Source: Akkermansiaceae bacterium
GTDB lineage: Bacteria; Verrucomicrobiota; Verrucomicrobiia; Verrucomicrobiales; Akkermansiaceae
Assembly (NCBI GenBank): GCA_023253625.1
Contig: JALRFY010000192.1
Span: forward strand, 1 to 42,021
Direction of reading: 5' to 3'
DNA: 42,021 bases
In this document: positions 22,896-32,700 of the stretch, piece after piece
Numbering within the stretch: position 1 is the stretch's first letter
How the letters are laid out: every line of letters starts with the position of its first letter
Program-made: the position numbers and the translations under genes
Notes under the pieces: model-generated
The model's input: the letters and a program-made list of their open reading frames with translations, nothing else
What the model was told of the DNA's origin: nothing
The model's database searches: none

Positions 22896-24230
22896 TCACA
22901 CCCCCATCCGCACCGGCTGGCCGGTGGCCTCGATCACCGCGCGCCACAGGTCGCCGGTGGGATCCACCTTGCGGCGGCCGCGGGTGACGAGGTGCATCGG
23001 CAGGTGGACGTAGCGGTGGTGCCAGCGCGCCACCACCATGCCGGTCTTGCCCGCCATTCCGGCATGCACCGCGTGGCGGCCGAGGTTCAGGCAGAACACC
23101 CGGTCCTCCGGCGAGGCCGGCACGCTGCGGATGAGATAACTCGGATCGATGTATTTGATGTAAAGCTCGGTGTCCTGCTCCTTGAAATGCGCGGCGATGC
23201 GCTGCTTGAGAAACACGCCGATGTCGTCATGGAGCTTGTTTCCCGAGGCGTCGGTCCGCAGCTCGCTGTCCGGGATCAGGTCCTGCCCCGCGCCCTCGGC
23301 GGCGATGACCACACAATGGCCGCGGCTGGCGATGCGTTGCCCGATCAATTCGAACAGGCCGTTCTTGCCTTCGAGCTGGAACGGCACCTCCGGGATCAAC
23401 ACCGCGTTGGCCTCACCGGTGGCCAGCGCCGCCGAGCAGGCGATGAACCCGGAGTCGCGGCCCATCAGTTTCACCAATCCCAACCCGTTGCGCACGCCCT
23501 TTGCCTCGGTGTGCGCGGAACCCACCGCATGGAAGGCCATCGCGAAGGCCGTATGGTAGCCAAAGCTGCGGTCCATGAACATGATGTCATTGTCGATCGT
23601 CTTCGGCACGCCGACCACCGCGATGCGCGTGCCGCGCCGCCTTGCCTCCTCGTGGATCGCCTGCGCGCCGCGCTGCGATCCGTCCCCGCCGATCACATAT
23701 AATATGTCCACGCCCAGCGCCTCGAGGCGGTTCACCATCACCTTCACGTCGCGCTTGCCGCGCGAGCTGCCGAGAAAGGAACCGCCGAAGGTGGCGATGT
23801 TCATGACGGTGTCCGGGGTGAGTTCGACCGGCTTGTGTCCGAACGCCGGGTCAAGACCCTCGTAGCCGTATTGGATGCCGAGGATCCGCTTCACGCCATA
23901 GTTGTAATGCGCCTGCATCACGATGGCGCGGATCACATCGTTGATGCCGGGGCAGAGACCGCCGCAGGTGACAATGGCCATGCATGTTTCCTCCGGCTTG
24001 AAAAAAATCTCGCGCCGTGGCCCGGCCAGCTCGATCGACGGCGGGTCGATGTCGATCCGCATTGCCTCGCGGATCGAATCCATGTGGTCGTCGAGCGCGA
24101 TGCGGTCGCCATCGGAATGCCAGCAGGCGCCGTCCTGTGCGAAGTCCCGCAACAATCCCGGCGAGGGGATTTCGCGCGGCCCGAGGTTGGAAATCTCAAG
24201 ATCGTCCGGGGTGACGTGTGAATCGGCCAT
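22896..24230 (-). CDS. pfkA: 6-phosphofructokinase, plant-like group
   Basis: The ATG at 24228-24230 (MADSHVTPDD) gives 444 residues, the length of plant-like PFKs rather than the 320 of E. coli PfkA. It phosphorylates fructose-6-phosphate in glycolysis. Motifs are VTCGGLCPGIN (87-97), GGDGSQRGA (181-189), PKTIDND (209-215), FGYHTAFAMA and MGRDSGFIA. Gly in GGDGS usually goes with ATP use, whereas Lys in PKTIDND is shared by PPi-dependent enzymes and plant ATP-PFKs; this combination fits an ATP-dependent plant-like enzyme. The N-terminal 80-residue extension is normal for that group. It is convergent with the ABC permease gene. Confidence 0.92.
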   Translation of the reverse strand: MADSHVTPDDLEISNLGPREIPSPGLLRDFAQDGACWHSDGDRIALDDHMDSIREAMRIDIDPPSIELAGPRREIFFKPEETCMAIVTCGGLCPGINDVIRAIVMQAHYNYGVKRILGIQYGYEGLDPAFGHKPVELTPDTVMNIATFGGSFLGSSRGKRDVKVMVNRLEALGVDILYVIGGDGSQRGAQAIHEEARRRGTRIAVVGVPKTIDNDIMFMDRSFGYHTAFAMAFHAVGSAHTEAKGVRNGLGLVKLMGRDSGFIACSAALATGEANAVLIPEVPFQLEGKNGLFELIGQRIASRGHCVVIAAEGAGQDLIPDSELRTDASGNKLHDDIGVFLKQRIAAHFKEQDTELYIKYIDPSYLIRSVPASPEDRVFCLNLGRHAVHAGMAGKTGMVVARWHHRYVHLPMHLVTRGRRKVDPTGDLWRAVIEATGQPVRMGV

Positions 24231-24357
24231 AAAAGTGGAGGATGTCGATGAGGCGCAGTCACCATAGGTGCAAATCGCCATGGTGAAACTCCAATCTGTC
24301 CGCTGATCGAGCCATCGGGCTTGCATTTCCGTAGTGGTAGCCCTTTTCTCGCCGCCG

Positions 24358-25404
24358 ATGAAACACCAAGCCATCTGCCTGCTCGCCATGTCCTCCATCG
24401 CCGCCGCCCACCCCGATCATGGTTCGAAACCCGGACATGACATCACCGCCCCCGTTATCACCGGCAATGGGGCTTGGACCTATCAGGCCGTTCCCGGCTG
24501 GGGCGCCTTGCCCGATGGCAAAAACATCGGCCCCACCCATGGCAGTGTGTTGGTGGGTCCTGACAAGCGGGTTTACCTGAGCACCGATCACGAGATGTCC
24601 ATCATCGTCTGGGAAGAGGACGGCACCTTCGTGAAAACCATCGCGCCGGACTGCCAGGGATTCCATGCCATGGACATCCGCGAGGAAAACGGCAAGACCG
24701 TGATCTATGGTGCCCAGAACAACGGCTATGGCAACCAGGCCCGCAAGAAAAGCGGACAAGCCACCACCCCGTTCCGCATTTGCAAGATCGATACCGACGG
24801 CAACCTCCAGCTTGAAATCCCCAACGCGAACACCGGCGAAGTGCCCGGTGGCTGGAACGGCCTCACCGCCGTCACCGTCGCACCCGACGGCTCGATCTTC
24901 GCCGCCATGGGCTATGGGTCGCAGAAAATCCACAAGTTCGACGCCGAGGGCCGCCTGCTCAAAAGCTTCGGCGAAAAGGGCAAGGGCGACGGCCAATTCC
25001 AAACCTGCCACGGCCTCACCATCGACACCCGTTTCGGCGCACCGCGCCTGCTGGTGGCCGACCGCGAAAACCGCCGCCTGTGCCACCTCGACCTCGAAGG
25101 TGGATGGATCGGGGTCCACGCCACCCACCTGCGCCGTCCGTGCTCGATGTCATGGCACGGCGAGCACCTTGCGGTGGCTGAGCTTGAGGCCCGCGTCACC
25201 ATTCTCGACAAGGAGGGCGCACCCGTCGCCTTCCTCGGCGACAACCCGGACCGCAAACAATGGGCGAATTTCCAAGTGGCCCCGGCCGACCAGCATGCCG
25301 GCATCTTCACCGCACCCCACGGCCTGGGATTCGCTCCCAATGGCGACCTTTACGTCCAGGACTGGAACGCCTCCGGCCGCGTCACCAAGCTGCGCAAACA
25401 ATAA
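24358..25404 (+). CDS. Secreted NHL-type beta-propeller protein
   Basis: The ATG at 24358 (MKHQAICLLAMSSIAAAHP) gives 348 residues with a signal peptide; the upstream start would hide it. Repeated NHL-like blades follow: GSVLVGPDKRVYLSTD, LTAVTVAPDGSIFAAMGYGS with KIHKFDAEGRLLKSFGEKG, TIDTRFGAPRLLVADRENRR, and APHGLGFAPNGDLYVQDWN. This suggests a six-bladed propeller. The histidine-rich start of the mature protein (HPDHGSKPGHD) could bind metal. Similar proteins are frequent in Planctomycetota and Verrucomicrobiota, usually with no known ligand. It is divergent from pfkA. Confidence 0.8.
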   Translation: MKHQAICLLAMSSIAAAHPDHGSKPGHDITAPVITGNGAWTYQAVPGWGALPDGKNIGPTHGSVLVGPDKRVYLSTDHEMSIIVWEEDGTFVKTIAPDCQGFHAMDIREENGKTVIYGAQNNGYGNQARKKSGQATTPFRICKIDTDGNLQLEIPNANTGEVPGGWNGLTAVTVAPDGSIFAAMGYGSQKIHKFDAEGRLLKSFGEKGKGDGQFQTCHGLTIDTRFGAPRLLVADRENRRLCHLDLEGGWIGVHATHLRRPCSMSWHGEHLAVAELEARVTILDKEGAPVAFLGDNPDRKQWANFQVAPADQHAGIFTAPHGLGFAPNGDLYVQDWNASGRVTKLRKQ

Positions 25405-25480
25405 GCGTCAATCAGAACAGACCCTGGACAAACGCAGATAGACGATGGGATGGCCGCCTTCCCGCTTCCTGAACTCGCGT

Positions 25481-25906
25481 TCACATATCGGCCACGGCCG
25501 GCTCGGGCCGCGCTTCGCCCAGCAGCGCAGCGCAGTTGTTGGCATAATACGTGGGGATCAACTGATCGCGGATGATCGCGAACACCTCCTTTTTCAGGAC
25601 CGGCCCCAACTTGGCGGGATCGGCATTCATGAACAGTTCCTTGTGCGGCAGCGGCTGGTCGGGATAGCGTTTGGCAGCGAGTGCGAGCAGCAGGTCCAGT
25701 CCGCCGGGCTGGCCGGCCAAGGTGGCAGCGAGGTTTTCAACCAGCACTTGTTCCGCATTCGCCAGGTCGAGGCCGCCTTGGGCTGTCAATTTCGCCGGAA
25801 ACCCCTCATGGCTTTGCGCGAACGACTTCGCGGCCAAGGCCTGCACCGCCGGCGCGGGTTGCTCCTGCTCGGCCAATGACGCGAAGGATGAGAGCAGCAG
25901 GGCCAC
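25481..25906 (-). CDS. Small exported protein of unknown function, possibly with a shortened signal peptide
   Basis: This frame encodes 141 residues from a GTG at 25904-25906; an in-frame stop lies five codons upstream, so no longer start exists. It begins MALLLSSFASLAEQEQPAPA. This looks like the hydrophobic core and cleavage site of a signal peptide but lacks the usual positive N-terminus, so the 5' end may be eroded or the start non-canonical. The rest is helical (LANAEQVLVENLAATLAGQ, IIRDQLIPTYYANNCAALLG) with no recognised domain. It is divergent from the GntR/LacI regulator gene. Codon use fits its neighbours. Confidence 0.5.
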   Translation of the reverse strand: MALLLSSFASLAEQEQPAPAVQALAAKSFAQSHEGFPAKLTAQGGLDLANAEQVLVENLAATLAGQPGGLDLLLALAAKRYPDQPLPHKELFMNADPAKLGPVLKKEVFAIIRDQLIPTYYANNCAALLGEARPEPAVADM

Positions 25907-26119
25907 GGTGATCCATATTTACCGTTCGCATTCGCGATGCCCGCACTTGGACGTGCGTTTCAATTTTTGGTTTTTGCATGTTGGACGCGTGAGACGGAAT
26001 AGCGGTGGGCAGGCGGAAACTGCAATAACTTGCCCATACTCCGAACCATTGGATTGCAACAACGGGCTTCAATGGATTTTTTCTTCCGACTTGTCCTGGT
26101 TCCAGATAGTTAGCAGGGC

Positions 26120-27211
26120 ATGGGGGAGTTTCGCATTCTGACGGCCGCCGAGCAGGTGGCGGACCACCTGCGGACGGAGCTGTGCCATGGGGCTTGGGGC
26201 GGGCGGATGCCGGGGGGCTCGCGTTTGGCGGCCGAACTGGGGGTCGGTCGCAACACGGTGGAAGCGGCGCTGCAGTTGCTGGAACTGGAAGGTTTGCTGG
26301 TGGCGCAGGGAGCGGGTCACCGACGGCGGATCGTGCTGCCCGAAGGCATGGCGGCGCGCCGGCTACGGTTGGCGATCCTGGGCTTCGATCCTGTGGCGGT
26401 GGCAATGGCCGAGGGCTTCATGGTTGATCTGCTGCACCGGCTGGGTGAGGCGGGGCATGATGTGTTTTTCACCGACAAATGCCTGCTGGAATTGCGCATG
26501 GAGGTGGGACGGGTGGAACGGCTGGTGCAGCAGACCGGGGCGGACGCGTGGCTGGTGACTGCCGGCTCGCGCGAGGTGCTCGAGTGGTTCGCGGCACAGC
26601 CGGTGCCGGCATTGGCGTTGTTCGGGCGTCGGCGCGGGTTGCCGCTCGCCGCGGTGGGGCCGGATCACGTTTCAGCCTTTGTTGCGGTCGCGCGCCGCTT
26701 GATCGCACTCGGGCACCGGCGCATCGTGGTGCTGACCCGCCGCAACCGGGCGCTGTCGGTGCCGGGGGCGCCGGAGCGCGCCCTCCTCGCCGAAATGACG
26801 GCCCACGGTATTGCAACGGGCCCATTCAACCTGCCGGACTGGGAAGACACGTGCGCGGGGTTTCACGCCTGCCTGTCGAACTTGTTTCAGCACACCCCGC
26901 CGACCGCGCTGATCCTCGACGAGGTGTCGTTTTGTGTCGCGGCGCTGCAGTTTCTGGGCCGGCGGGGGCTGCGGGTGCCGGAGGACGTCTCGCTGGTTTG
27001 CACCGATGCGGCCCCGGCCTTCGCGATGTGCGAGCCGACGATCGCCCACATCCGCTGGGACAGCCGCCCGTTGGTAAGGCGGATCGTGCGCTGGGCGGCA
27101 AATGTCAGCCAGGGAAAGCAGGACTTGCACCAGACGCTTACCAAGGCGGAGTTTTTCGAGGGCGGGACCATTGGGCCGGCACCGGCGGGACGGTCAACGG
27201 GTTTGGCATGA
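26120..27211 (+). CDS. GntR-type DNA-binding domain fused to a LacI-type sugar-binding domain
   Basis: This 363-residue regulator has an N-terminal winged helix of the GntR kind (residues about 8-70). TAAEQVADHLRTEL is followed by MPGGSRLAAELGVGRNTVEA and a wing LLELEGLLVAQGAG. A two-lobed periplasmic-binding-protein-like domain of the LacI/GalR type fills the rest (LRLAILGFDPVAVAMAEGF, then HRRIVVLTRRNRAL and PEDVSLVCTDAAPAFAM). Such hybrids sense sugars and control carbohydrate genes. The ATG at 26120 is the first in-frame one. It sits at the edge of the glucan-utilisation locus and about 100 bases before a LacI regulator gene on the same strand. Likely targets are nearby, but no operator can be tied to it. 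Confidence 0.87.
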   Translation: MGEFRILTAAEQVADHLRTELCHGAWGGRMPGGSRLAAELGVGRNTVEAALQLLELEGLLVAQGAGHRRRIVLPEGMAARRLRLAILGFDPVAVAMAEGFMVDLLHRLGEAGHDVFFTDKCLLELRMEVGRVERLVQQTGADAWLVTAGSREVLEWFAAQPVPALALFGRRRGLPLAAVGPDHVSAFVAVARRLIALGHRRIVVLTRRNRALSVPGAPERALLAEMTAHGIATGPFNLPDWEDTCAGFHACLSNLFQHTPPTALILDEVSFCVAALQFLGRRGLRVPEDVSLVCTDAAPAFAMCEPTIAHIRWDSRPLVRRIVRWAANVSQGKQDLHQTLTKAEFFEGGTIGPAPAGRSTGLA

Positions 27212-27316
27212 AGGCCATGGGGAAGGAGCGTGCATTGAGGATGAGGCAGATGGCGAGTTTCCCGCTCTTGCACCGGCGCAGCTTTGTCGTCACGTTCGCG
27301 CCAGCACAAGACGGCG

Positions 27317-28378
27317 ATGTCCGAGGTCAACCAACAACTCATCGCGGATCGGCTAGGTTTGTCGCGGGCCACGGTCTCGCGTTGTTTCACCAACCACGCG
27401 GGAATCAGCCCGGTGACGCGGGCGAAGGTGTTCCAGGTGGCGGCGGAGATCGGCTACACGCACATGGAGAGCCGTAGTCCGCAGGCGGCGAAACCATCGC
27501 GCGGCCGGCGCTTGTGCGTGCTGATCTGCACTTATGCGGAGGAATACTTCCGCGGCGGGTACCAGAGTCCCGGCGAGCAGATCCTGGCGGGCGTTTCGGA
27601 ATACGCACAGGCGCATGATTTCAAGGTGGACGTGCATTTGATCCCGCCGGATGTCACCAGCCTGGACGATGCGCCGTTCCGCGAGATCGGTGGCATTTCC
27701 CGGCGGGCGTTCGGCGGCGTGTTGTTGATCTATCCGTTTCCCGAACCGGTGATTGAACAACTCGCGTTGCGGTTTCCGCTGGTGTCGCTGGTCGATCAGC
27801 TTGAGCACGGCTCGATCGATTGCGTGGACGTTGACCATTACAATGGCATCTCGATGGCGGTCGATCATCTGGTGAAGGAAGGGCACCGCCGGATCGGATT
27901 CTATACGAAGGCATATGCGGTCGAGGCGAGTTGGTCGCTGCGGCGCTACAGCGCGTTTGTGGAGAAAATGGCGCGGTTGAAGATGAAACTTTCGCCCCGG
28001 GATGTGATCGGAGTGTTTCCCCGCCCGGTGCTGCCGGTGCCGCAAAGCATCGAGGCGGCGGTCGCCCGGACGCGCGACGGTGTGACCGGCTGGGTTTGCG
28101 CGGCGGATCACCAAGCCTACGACATGATCCGCGGTTTCTCAGACCATGGATTGAAGGTTCCCAAGGATGTCTCGGTGACGGGTTTCGACGGCATCGAGCG
28201 CACCCGCTCCTCGCCGGATCTCACCACGGTGCGCATTCCTTACCGGGAAATCGGCATGACCGGCGCGGAGCGGTTGGCGGCGCGGCTCAGGAAACGGTTC
28301 CAGGGCAAGCAGCATGTCTATATCTCCGGCCAACTGCACGAAGGCCGCACCGTGGAACCGCCGGTTTCATCGGAATGA
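27317..28378 (+). CDS. LacI-family transcriptional regulator
   Basis: The ATG at 27317 (MSEVNQQLIADRLGLSRATV) gives 353 residues, starting right at the LacI helix-turn-helix (about 4-45), with SRATVSRCFTNHAGISPVTR as the recognition part and the hinge after EIGY. The ligand domain shows RGRRLCVLICTYAEEYFRG, the subdomain segment CVDVDHYNGISMAVDHLVKEGHRRIGF and VPKDVSVTGFDGIERTRSSPDLTTV. These are classic LacI/GalR features. The stop is only 3 bases from the convergent transporter gene stop at 28382. Its likely role is sugar-dependent repression of the glucan locus, possibly through the AATTGCA/TGCAATT motifs near 33.2-33.3 kb; this link is inferred from position only. Confidence 0.92.
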   Translation: MSEVNQQLIADRLGLSRATVSRCFTNHAGISPVTRAKVFQVAAEIGYTHMESRSPQAAKPSRGRRLCVLICTYAEEYFRGGYQSPGEQILAGVSEYAQAHDFKVDVHLIPPDVTSLDDAPFREIGGISRRAFGGVLLIYPFPEPVIEQLALRFPLVSLVDQLEHGSIDCVDVDHYNGISMAVDHLVKEGHRRIGFYTKAYAVEASWSLRRYSAFVEKMARLKMKLSPRDVIGVFPRPVLPVPQSIEAAVARTRDGVTGWVCAADHQAYDMIRGFSDHGLKVPKDVSVTGFDGIERTRSSPDLTTVRIPYREIGMTGAERLAARLRKRFQGKQHVYISGQLHEGRTVEPPVSSE

Positions 28379-28381
28379 AAT

Positions 28382-29755
28382 TCACTCCGCACGGCGCGCG
28401 GCGAGTTCGCGGGTGATTTCCGCGAGTTTTTCCTCCGTGAGATTGTAGGCGAGCAAAACGATGCCATTGGAAATGGCCAGAACGCCCGGGACGATGCTGG
28501 CGATGAAGCGGAAACTGGCGACCACTTCGTCGCCCGCAGGTTGGTCCGGCGTGAATCCGGCGCGCCCGAGCATCCAGCCGCAGAGGCTGCCGCCGATGCT
28601 GATGCCGAGTTTCTGCGCGAACATCGCCGCCGAGAAGGCGAGTCCGGTGACGCGGCGTCCGGATTTCCATTCGTTGTAGTCCGCCACATCGGTGTAGATG
28701 GCCCACACCAGCGCCGGAGTCGGGCCGGCGATCAGGTTGCCAATGATGTTGAGCACGACCAGGATGTGGTAGCCGTCGCGCGGAATCAGGAACAGGGCCA
28801 GCACCGTGATGCCGTTCATGAAGGTGAGCGCGATGAGGCTCCCGCGCTTGCCGTAGCGACGGCCCAGGAATCCTGTTAGAAAAACCCCCGCGATGAACGC
28901 CAGGCTGCCGGTGGTCTGGACGAAGCTGATTTTGTCGAGAAACAGGAAATACGGGCCCTCATCCACATTGAAATAATACTTCAGATACTGCGGCGTGATG
29001 GTCCAGCGGACGGCGGCGGCTGAGAGTGTGAGGATGGCGGCGGCCACCATGACGAGCCACGGACGATTGCGCAGCAGCGAGAGGAAATCGCCGCGGATGG
29101 TGGCGGATTTTTCCACCTGTGGCCGGACGCGCTCGCGGGTGGTGGCGAAGGCGGCGAGGAACATCACGGTGGCGAGCACGGCCATCACCGCCATCGCACG
29201 GGGGAAACCCACGCCTTTGTCGCCCCCGCCAAGGGCGAGCACCAGCGGCAGGAAGGTGATCGACATGATGAGCTGGCCGGAAAACGCGCCGATGAAGCGG
29301 AAGGTCGAGAGGCTCGTCCGCTCGGCCGGCGAGGGACTCATCACACCCATCAGCGCGGAGTATGGAACATTGATCGCCGTATATGCCGTCATCAGGAACA
29401 CATAGGTGATGTAGGCATAAAGCAGCTTGCCGTTTGCGCTGAAGCCGGGATTGGCGAAGGTGAGATAGCCGGCGATGCCGAAGGGCACCGCCATCCACAG
29501 CAGGTAGGGACGATAGCTGCCCAGGCGGGTGCGGGTTCGATCGGCGATGACGCCCATCAACGGATCGCTGATGGCATCCCACAGGCGTGGCAGCAGCAAC
29601 AGCGTGCCCGCAGTGGCCGGAGCGATGCGGCAGACCTCCGTGTAGTAGAAGAAGATCCACGCGTTGACGCCGAAGAAGAACAGGTTCGAGGCGGTGTCGC
29701 CCATGCCATAGCCGATTTTCTCGCGGAGTGGCAGCTTCGTGTCGGGAGCGGACAT
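28382..29755 (-). CDS. GPH-family (MFS) glycoside:cation symporter
   Basis: The ATG at 29753-29755 (MSAPDTKLPLREKIGYGMGD) gives 457 residues. The opening LPLREKIGYGMGDTASNLFF is the signature of the glycoside-pentoside-hexuronide:cation symporter family. Further matches are WDAISDPLMGVIADRTRTRLGSYRPYLLW and the loop with GVMSPSPAERTSLSTFR. About twelve transmembrane segments are visible. It imports a sugar or oligosaccharide with a cation. The gene starts 13 bases after the stop of the 1140-residue enzyme gene, so they share a transcript, and the imported sugar is likely that enzyme's substrate. The sugar itself is not readable from the sequence. Confidence 0.92.
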   Translation of the reverse strand: MSAPDTKLPLREKIGYGMGDTASNLFFFGVNAWIFFYYTEVCRIAPATAGTLLLLPRLWDAISDPLMGVIADRTRTRLGSYRPYLLWMAVPFGIAGYLTFANPGFSANGKLLYAYITYVFLMTAYTAINVPYSALMGVMSPSPAERTSLSTFRFIGAFSGQLIMSITFLPLVLALGGGDKGVGFPRAMAVMAVLATVMFLAAFATTRERVRPQVEKSATIRGDFLSLLRNRPWLVMVAAAILTLSAAAVRWTITPQYLKYYFNVDEGPYFLFLDKISFVQTTGSLAFIAGVFLTGFLGRRYGKRGSLIALTFMNGITVLALFLIPRDGYHILVVLNIIGNLIAGPTPALVWAIYTDVADYNEWKSGRRVTGLAFSAAMFAQKLGISIGGSLCGWMLGRAGFTPDQPAGDEVVASFRFIASIVPGVLAISNGIVLLAYNLTEEKLAEITRELAARRAE

Positions 29756-29768
29756 GCGGATACGTTTG

Positions 29769-32700
29769 TTAGACCACCGTCCATGCGGCGGGAAGCTCGA
29801 TCTCGACGGATTGCACGCGTCCACTGCGCCCGGTGATCTCGCGGGTCAGTTCCGCATCGAATTCCGCATCCGTGACCTCAAGCGCCGGACTCCCCGTGCA
29901 GTGAACACGGCAGACCGGACGTTCCAGATCCTCGCGCAAACGGTAACGAACCGGTGTGCCGGCCAGGGTGAAGCCGACGCTGCCGGCGGCATTGTCGCCG
30001 AATTCCGCACGCCGAAGCAGCCGCGGACGGAAGCGCAGGCGACCGTCGCGGAAATCGACGCCCAGTTCGCCCAACCGGCAGAGGATGCCCTCCTTGACCT
30101 GGCCGGTGAGTCCGGGTTGCCGCGCGCCGGCGTGCGCGGGGCTGTGTGAATAGGGTTCCGCAGGGAATGCGCCGTAGCCTTCCGGGGTCTTGCGGAAACC
30201 GAGTCCGCGCTGGATATCAAAGTAACAAGCGGCGAGGCGGCGAATGAGAACGTCATCGGCTTCATGCTCGCAGGCGCTCAGTGTGACTTCCTGTGCGGCG
30301 AGCATCAGTTTGGAAACCATGTGCCAATAGACGCAGCCGAGTCCCTCGTAGGCGAACATGCTGCCGCTCCTGCCGGTGAAGGAATGATGGCGGAAAGTCG
30401 CCTCATAGAGCGCTTCGACGGCGGAGCGGTCGTTTTCCGCCATATCTCCCAGCCCGCTTTCCTGTGCCAATCGGGCGATTCGTTCGCGCAAGGCATAGAC
30501 GTTCACCAGATCGGGGTGGAAACGGAATCCGGCATCCGGATCGCGCACCAGCAGTCGTTGGTCGCCACGCGCCGTCATCGCGGCCAACAACGGGATTTCG
30601 CCGGCCACTGCGGGATCCACGCGGTTGGTTTCCAGAAACGGAACCGTCTCGCGATCGGGATAGAGCAGGTAAGTCTCATGCCGCGACGAGCGCAGCGGGC
30701 TGTCTGGCAGCGCTTCAAGGAGATCGACGGCTTCGGCGGGATCAAGAATGCCGGAACTGAGGATGGAGACCTGGCCCTCGAGCATGGGAACGAGCCGTTC
30801 GATGCTCATGCGGCCGGCGGCCGCATGGATATGCAGCACGTTGTAGGAATGCCAGAGCGTGTCGTCGCGGCGGTTTTGGCGCAGGGTGGTCTCGAGCGAG
30901 GCGCGGGATTGCTCGATGAAATCGAGCACGCTGCGGCGCGCGAATGGCACGGATTCCCCCGGCCCAGCCTGATAGACGTGGCGCCGGTATCGCTCTACGG
31001 CAAGTCCCGCGGCACGCACAAGGTTGAAACGCTGGCCGGCATCGAGCGGCTCGCGGCGCGTCCAAAGCGGATCGCCGAACAGGTCGCCGAGGGTTTCCAG
31101 CAATTCGCAGATGGCCGGACTGAGCCGCAGCGTGTCATGCGGATGTGCGGCGATCATTTTTCCAATGCAGCCGAGATATCGATAGAGATATCCGGCGGTG
31201 ACCACCGAGAGCCCGCAGCCCGCGAGCGCATTGTTGGCGTCGTTCCACTCGGGACGCCGGGTGTTCAACCAAATGCCACCGCCGGGGATGAGATTGGCGA
31301 GTTTTGTCAGGGCCGGAAGCAGGAGTTTCTCGGCAAGCGTGGCACGCACCAATGAACCATCGGCGTTCCGAAGCAACAATCCGTCGGCGCCGATCCGGGC
31401 CTTGCGCTCCATCAGTTCCGCATGCAGCGCATGATCGAAAACCACCGTGTCGCGTGGGTCTTCGAGGGTTTTTTCCCACGAGACCAAACGATATGGCACA
31501 TCCGCATAGACATGCCCGGCGATGTCGAGACGCGCCGCCAGACGGTCGGGATGGACACGTGCCTCGAGCTCAAGAAGTTTGAGCAGATAGACGATCTGAT
31601 GATCGCCCCAGTAGCCGATGGATGCCCATGGATCGTCGGGCATTGGCGCCTCCCAGTCGATCCCTTCTGAAGTGATGCGGTAGGGGTTGAAGCCGTCGAT
31701 GGTGGAGGCGTTGAGAAACTTCGCGACGAAGGCATCGAGATATTCCGGATAACTCCAGGCGAGTGCTTCCCAATTTTGGAAGATATCGCGCCAGTTGCCC
31801 TCGAAGTGGTGGACGGGTCCGCTGTCATCATCGGCGACGCGGATGAAAAACCGGTTCCATGGACGGCTCGGATCGCCATGGCGGCGCGAGAGGATGAGTG
31901 GCAGATATTCGGTGGCGATGCGGTCGAGATCGGGATCGGCGATGGCGCGGACGGCTTCCAACAGCCCGTCGCGGCACGGATTTCCAGGCAATGCGGAAAG
32001 CGCTTCGGCATGGTGGGTGGCAAGCTCCGCATTGTGCCGGGAGAGATGCTGGAGGAAACGGCCGCGATCAAGCCGGCAACCATTCTCAGGTATCCCGCCG
32101 CGGAGGATGTTGGCGAGCGTGTTGTGATAATGATGAAGGACAATGTCCCTGTCCGCGGATTGTTGGAAACCATCCGCTGCCGCCACGATGGAGGCGAGCC
32201 GCCCGGAACCACTGCGGATATCGTTTTCCACTTCCGCCAGCAATGCGCCTGGATCGGCGAGCAAGCCGCGCAGACCCGCTATGTCCGATTGGCTCTGTTG
32301 GATTTCCGCCACCATGGTCCAATCCAAGGCATCGCCAGCCTCCAGAAAAAGATCGCGTGCGAGAAACATCGCGCCGCGCCTGCCACGCACCTGCCGGGCG
32401 GTTGTTGGCGCAGCGCCGCGCAGAAAAGCTTCCGCATCGCGCCGGTCCATGAAGGTCGGGCCCCCGCCCAGACCGGTGCACCATACCGTCGTCGCATGCA
32501 GCATTTCCAGCGGTGCGGGTTCGTCGGTGATCCCCGCGGCCAGGCGGTGGATGACAAGCGCCCCGCCAAGGTCCTGCTCGCTGATCTTGTAGGCGTCCGC
32601 CAGACAACTGAATTGAAGCTGGAAGCGGCTCTCGATGCCGGCGGGCATGAAGTTGTCGAGGCCATCGACAAGCCGCAGTCGGCGGCCGGCCGGACCCTCG

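Noticed and set aside
21544-22947. 467-residue minus-strand frame across the sulfatase end and ABC permease
   Set aside because: It is antisense to two well-supported genes, and its product is Glu/Arg/Gln-rich without motifs.
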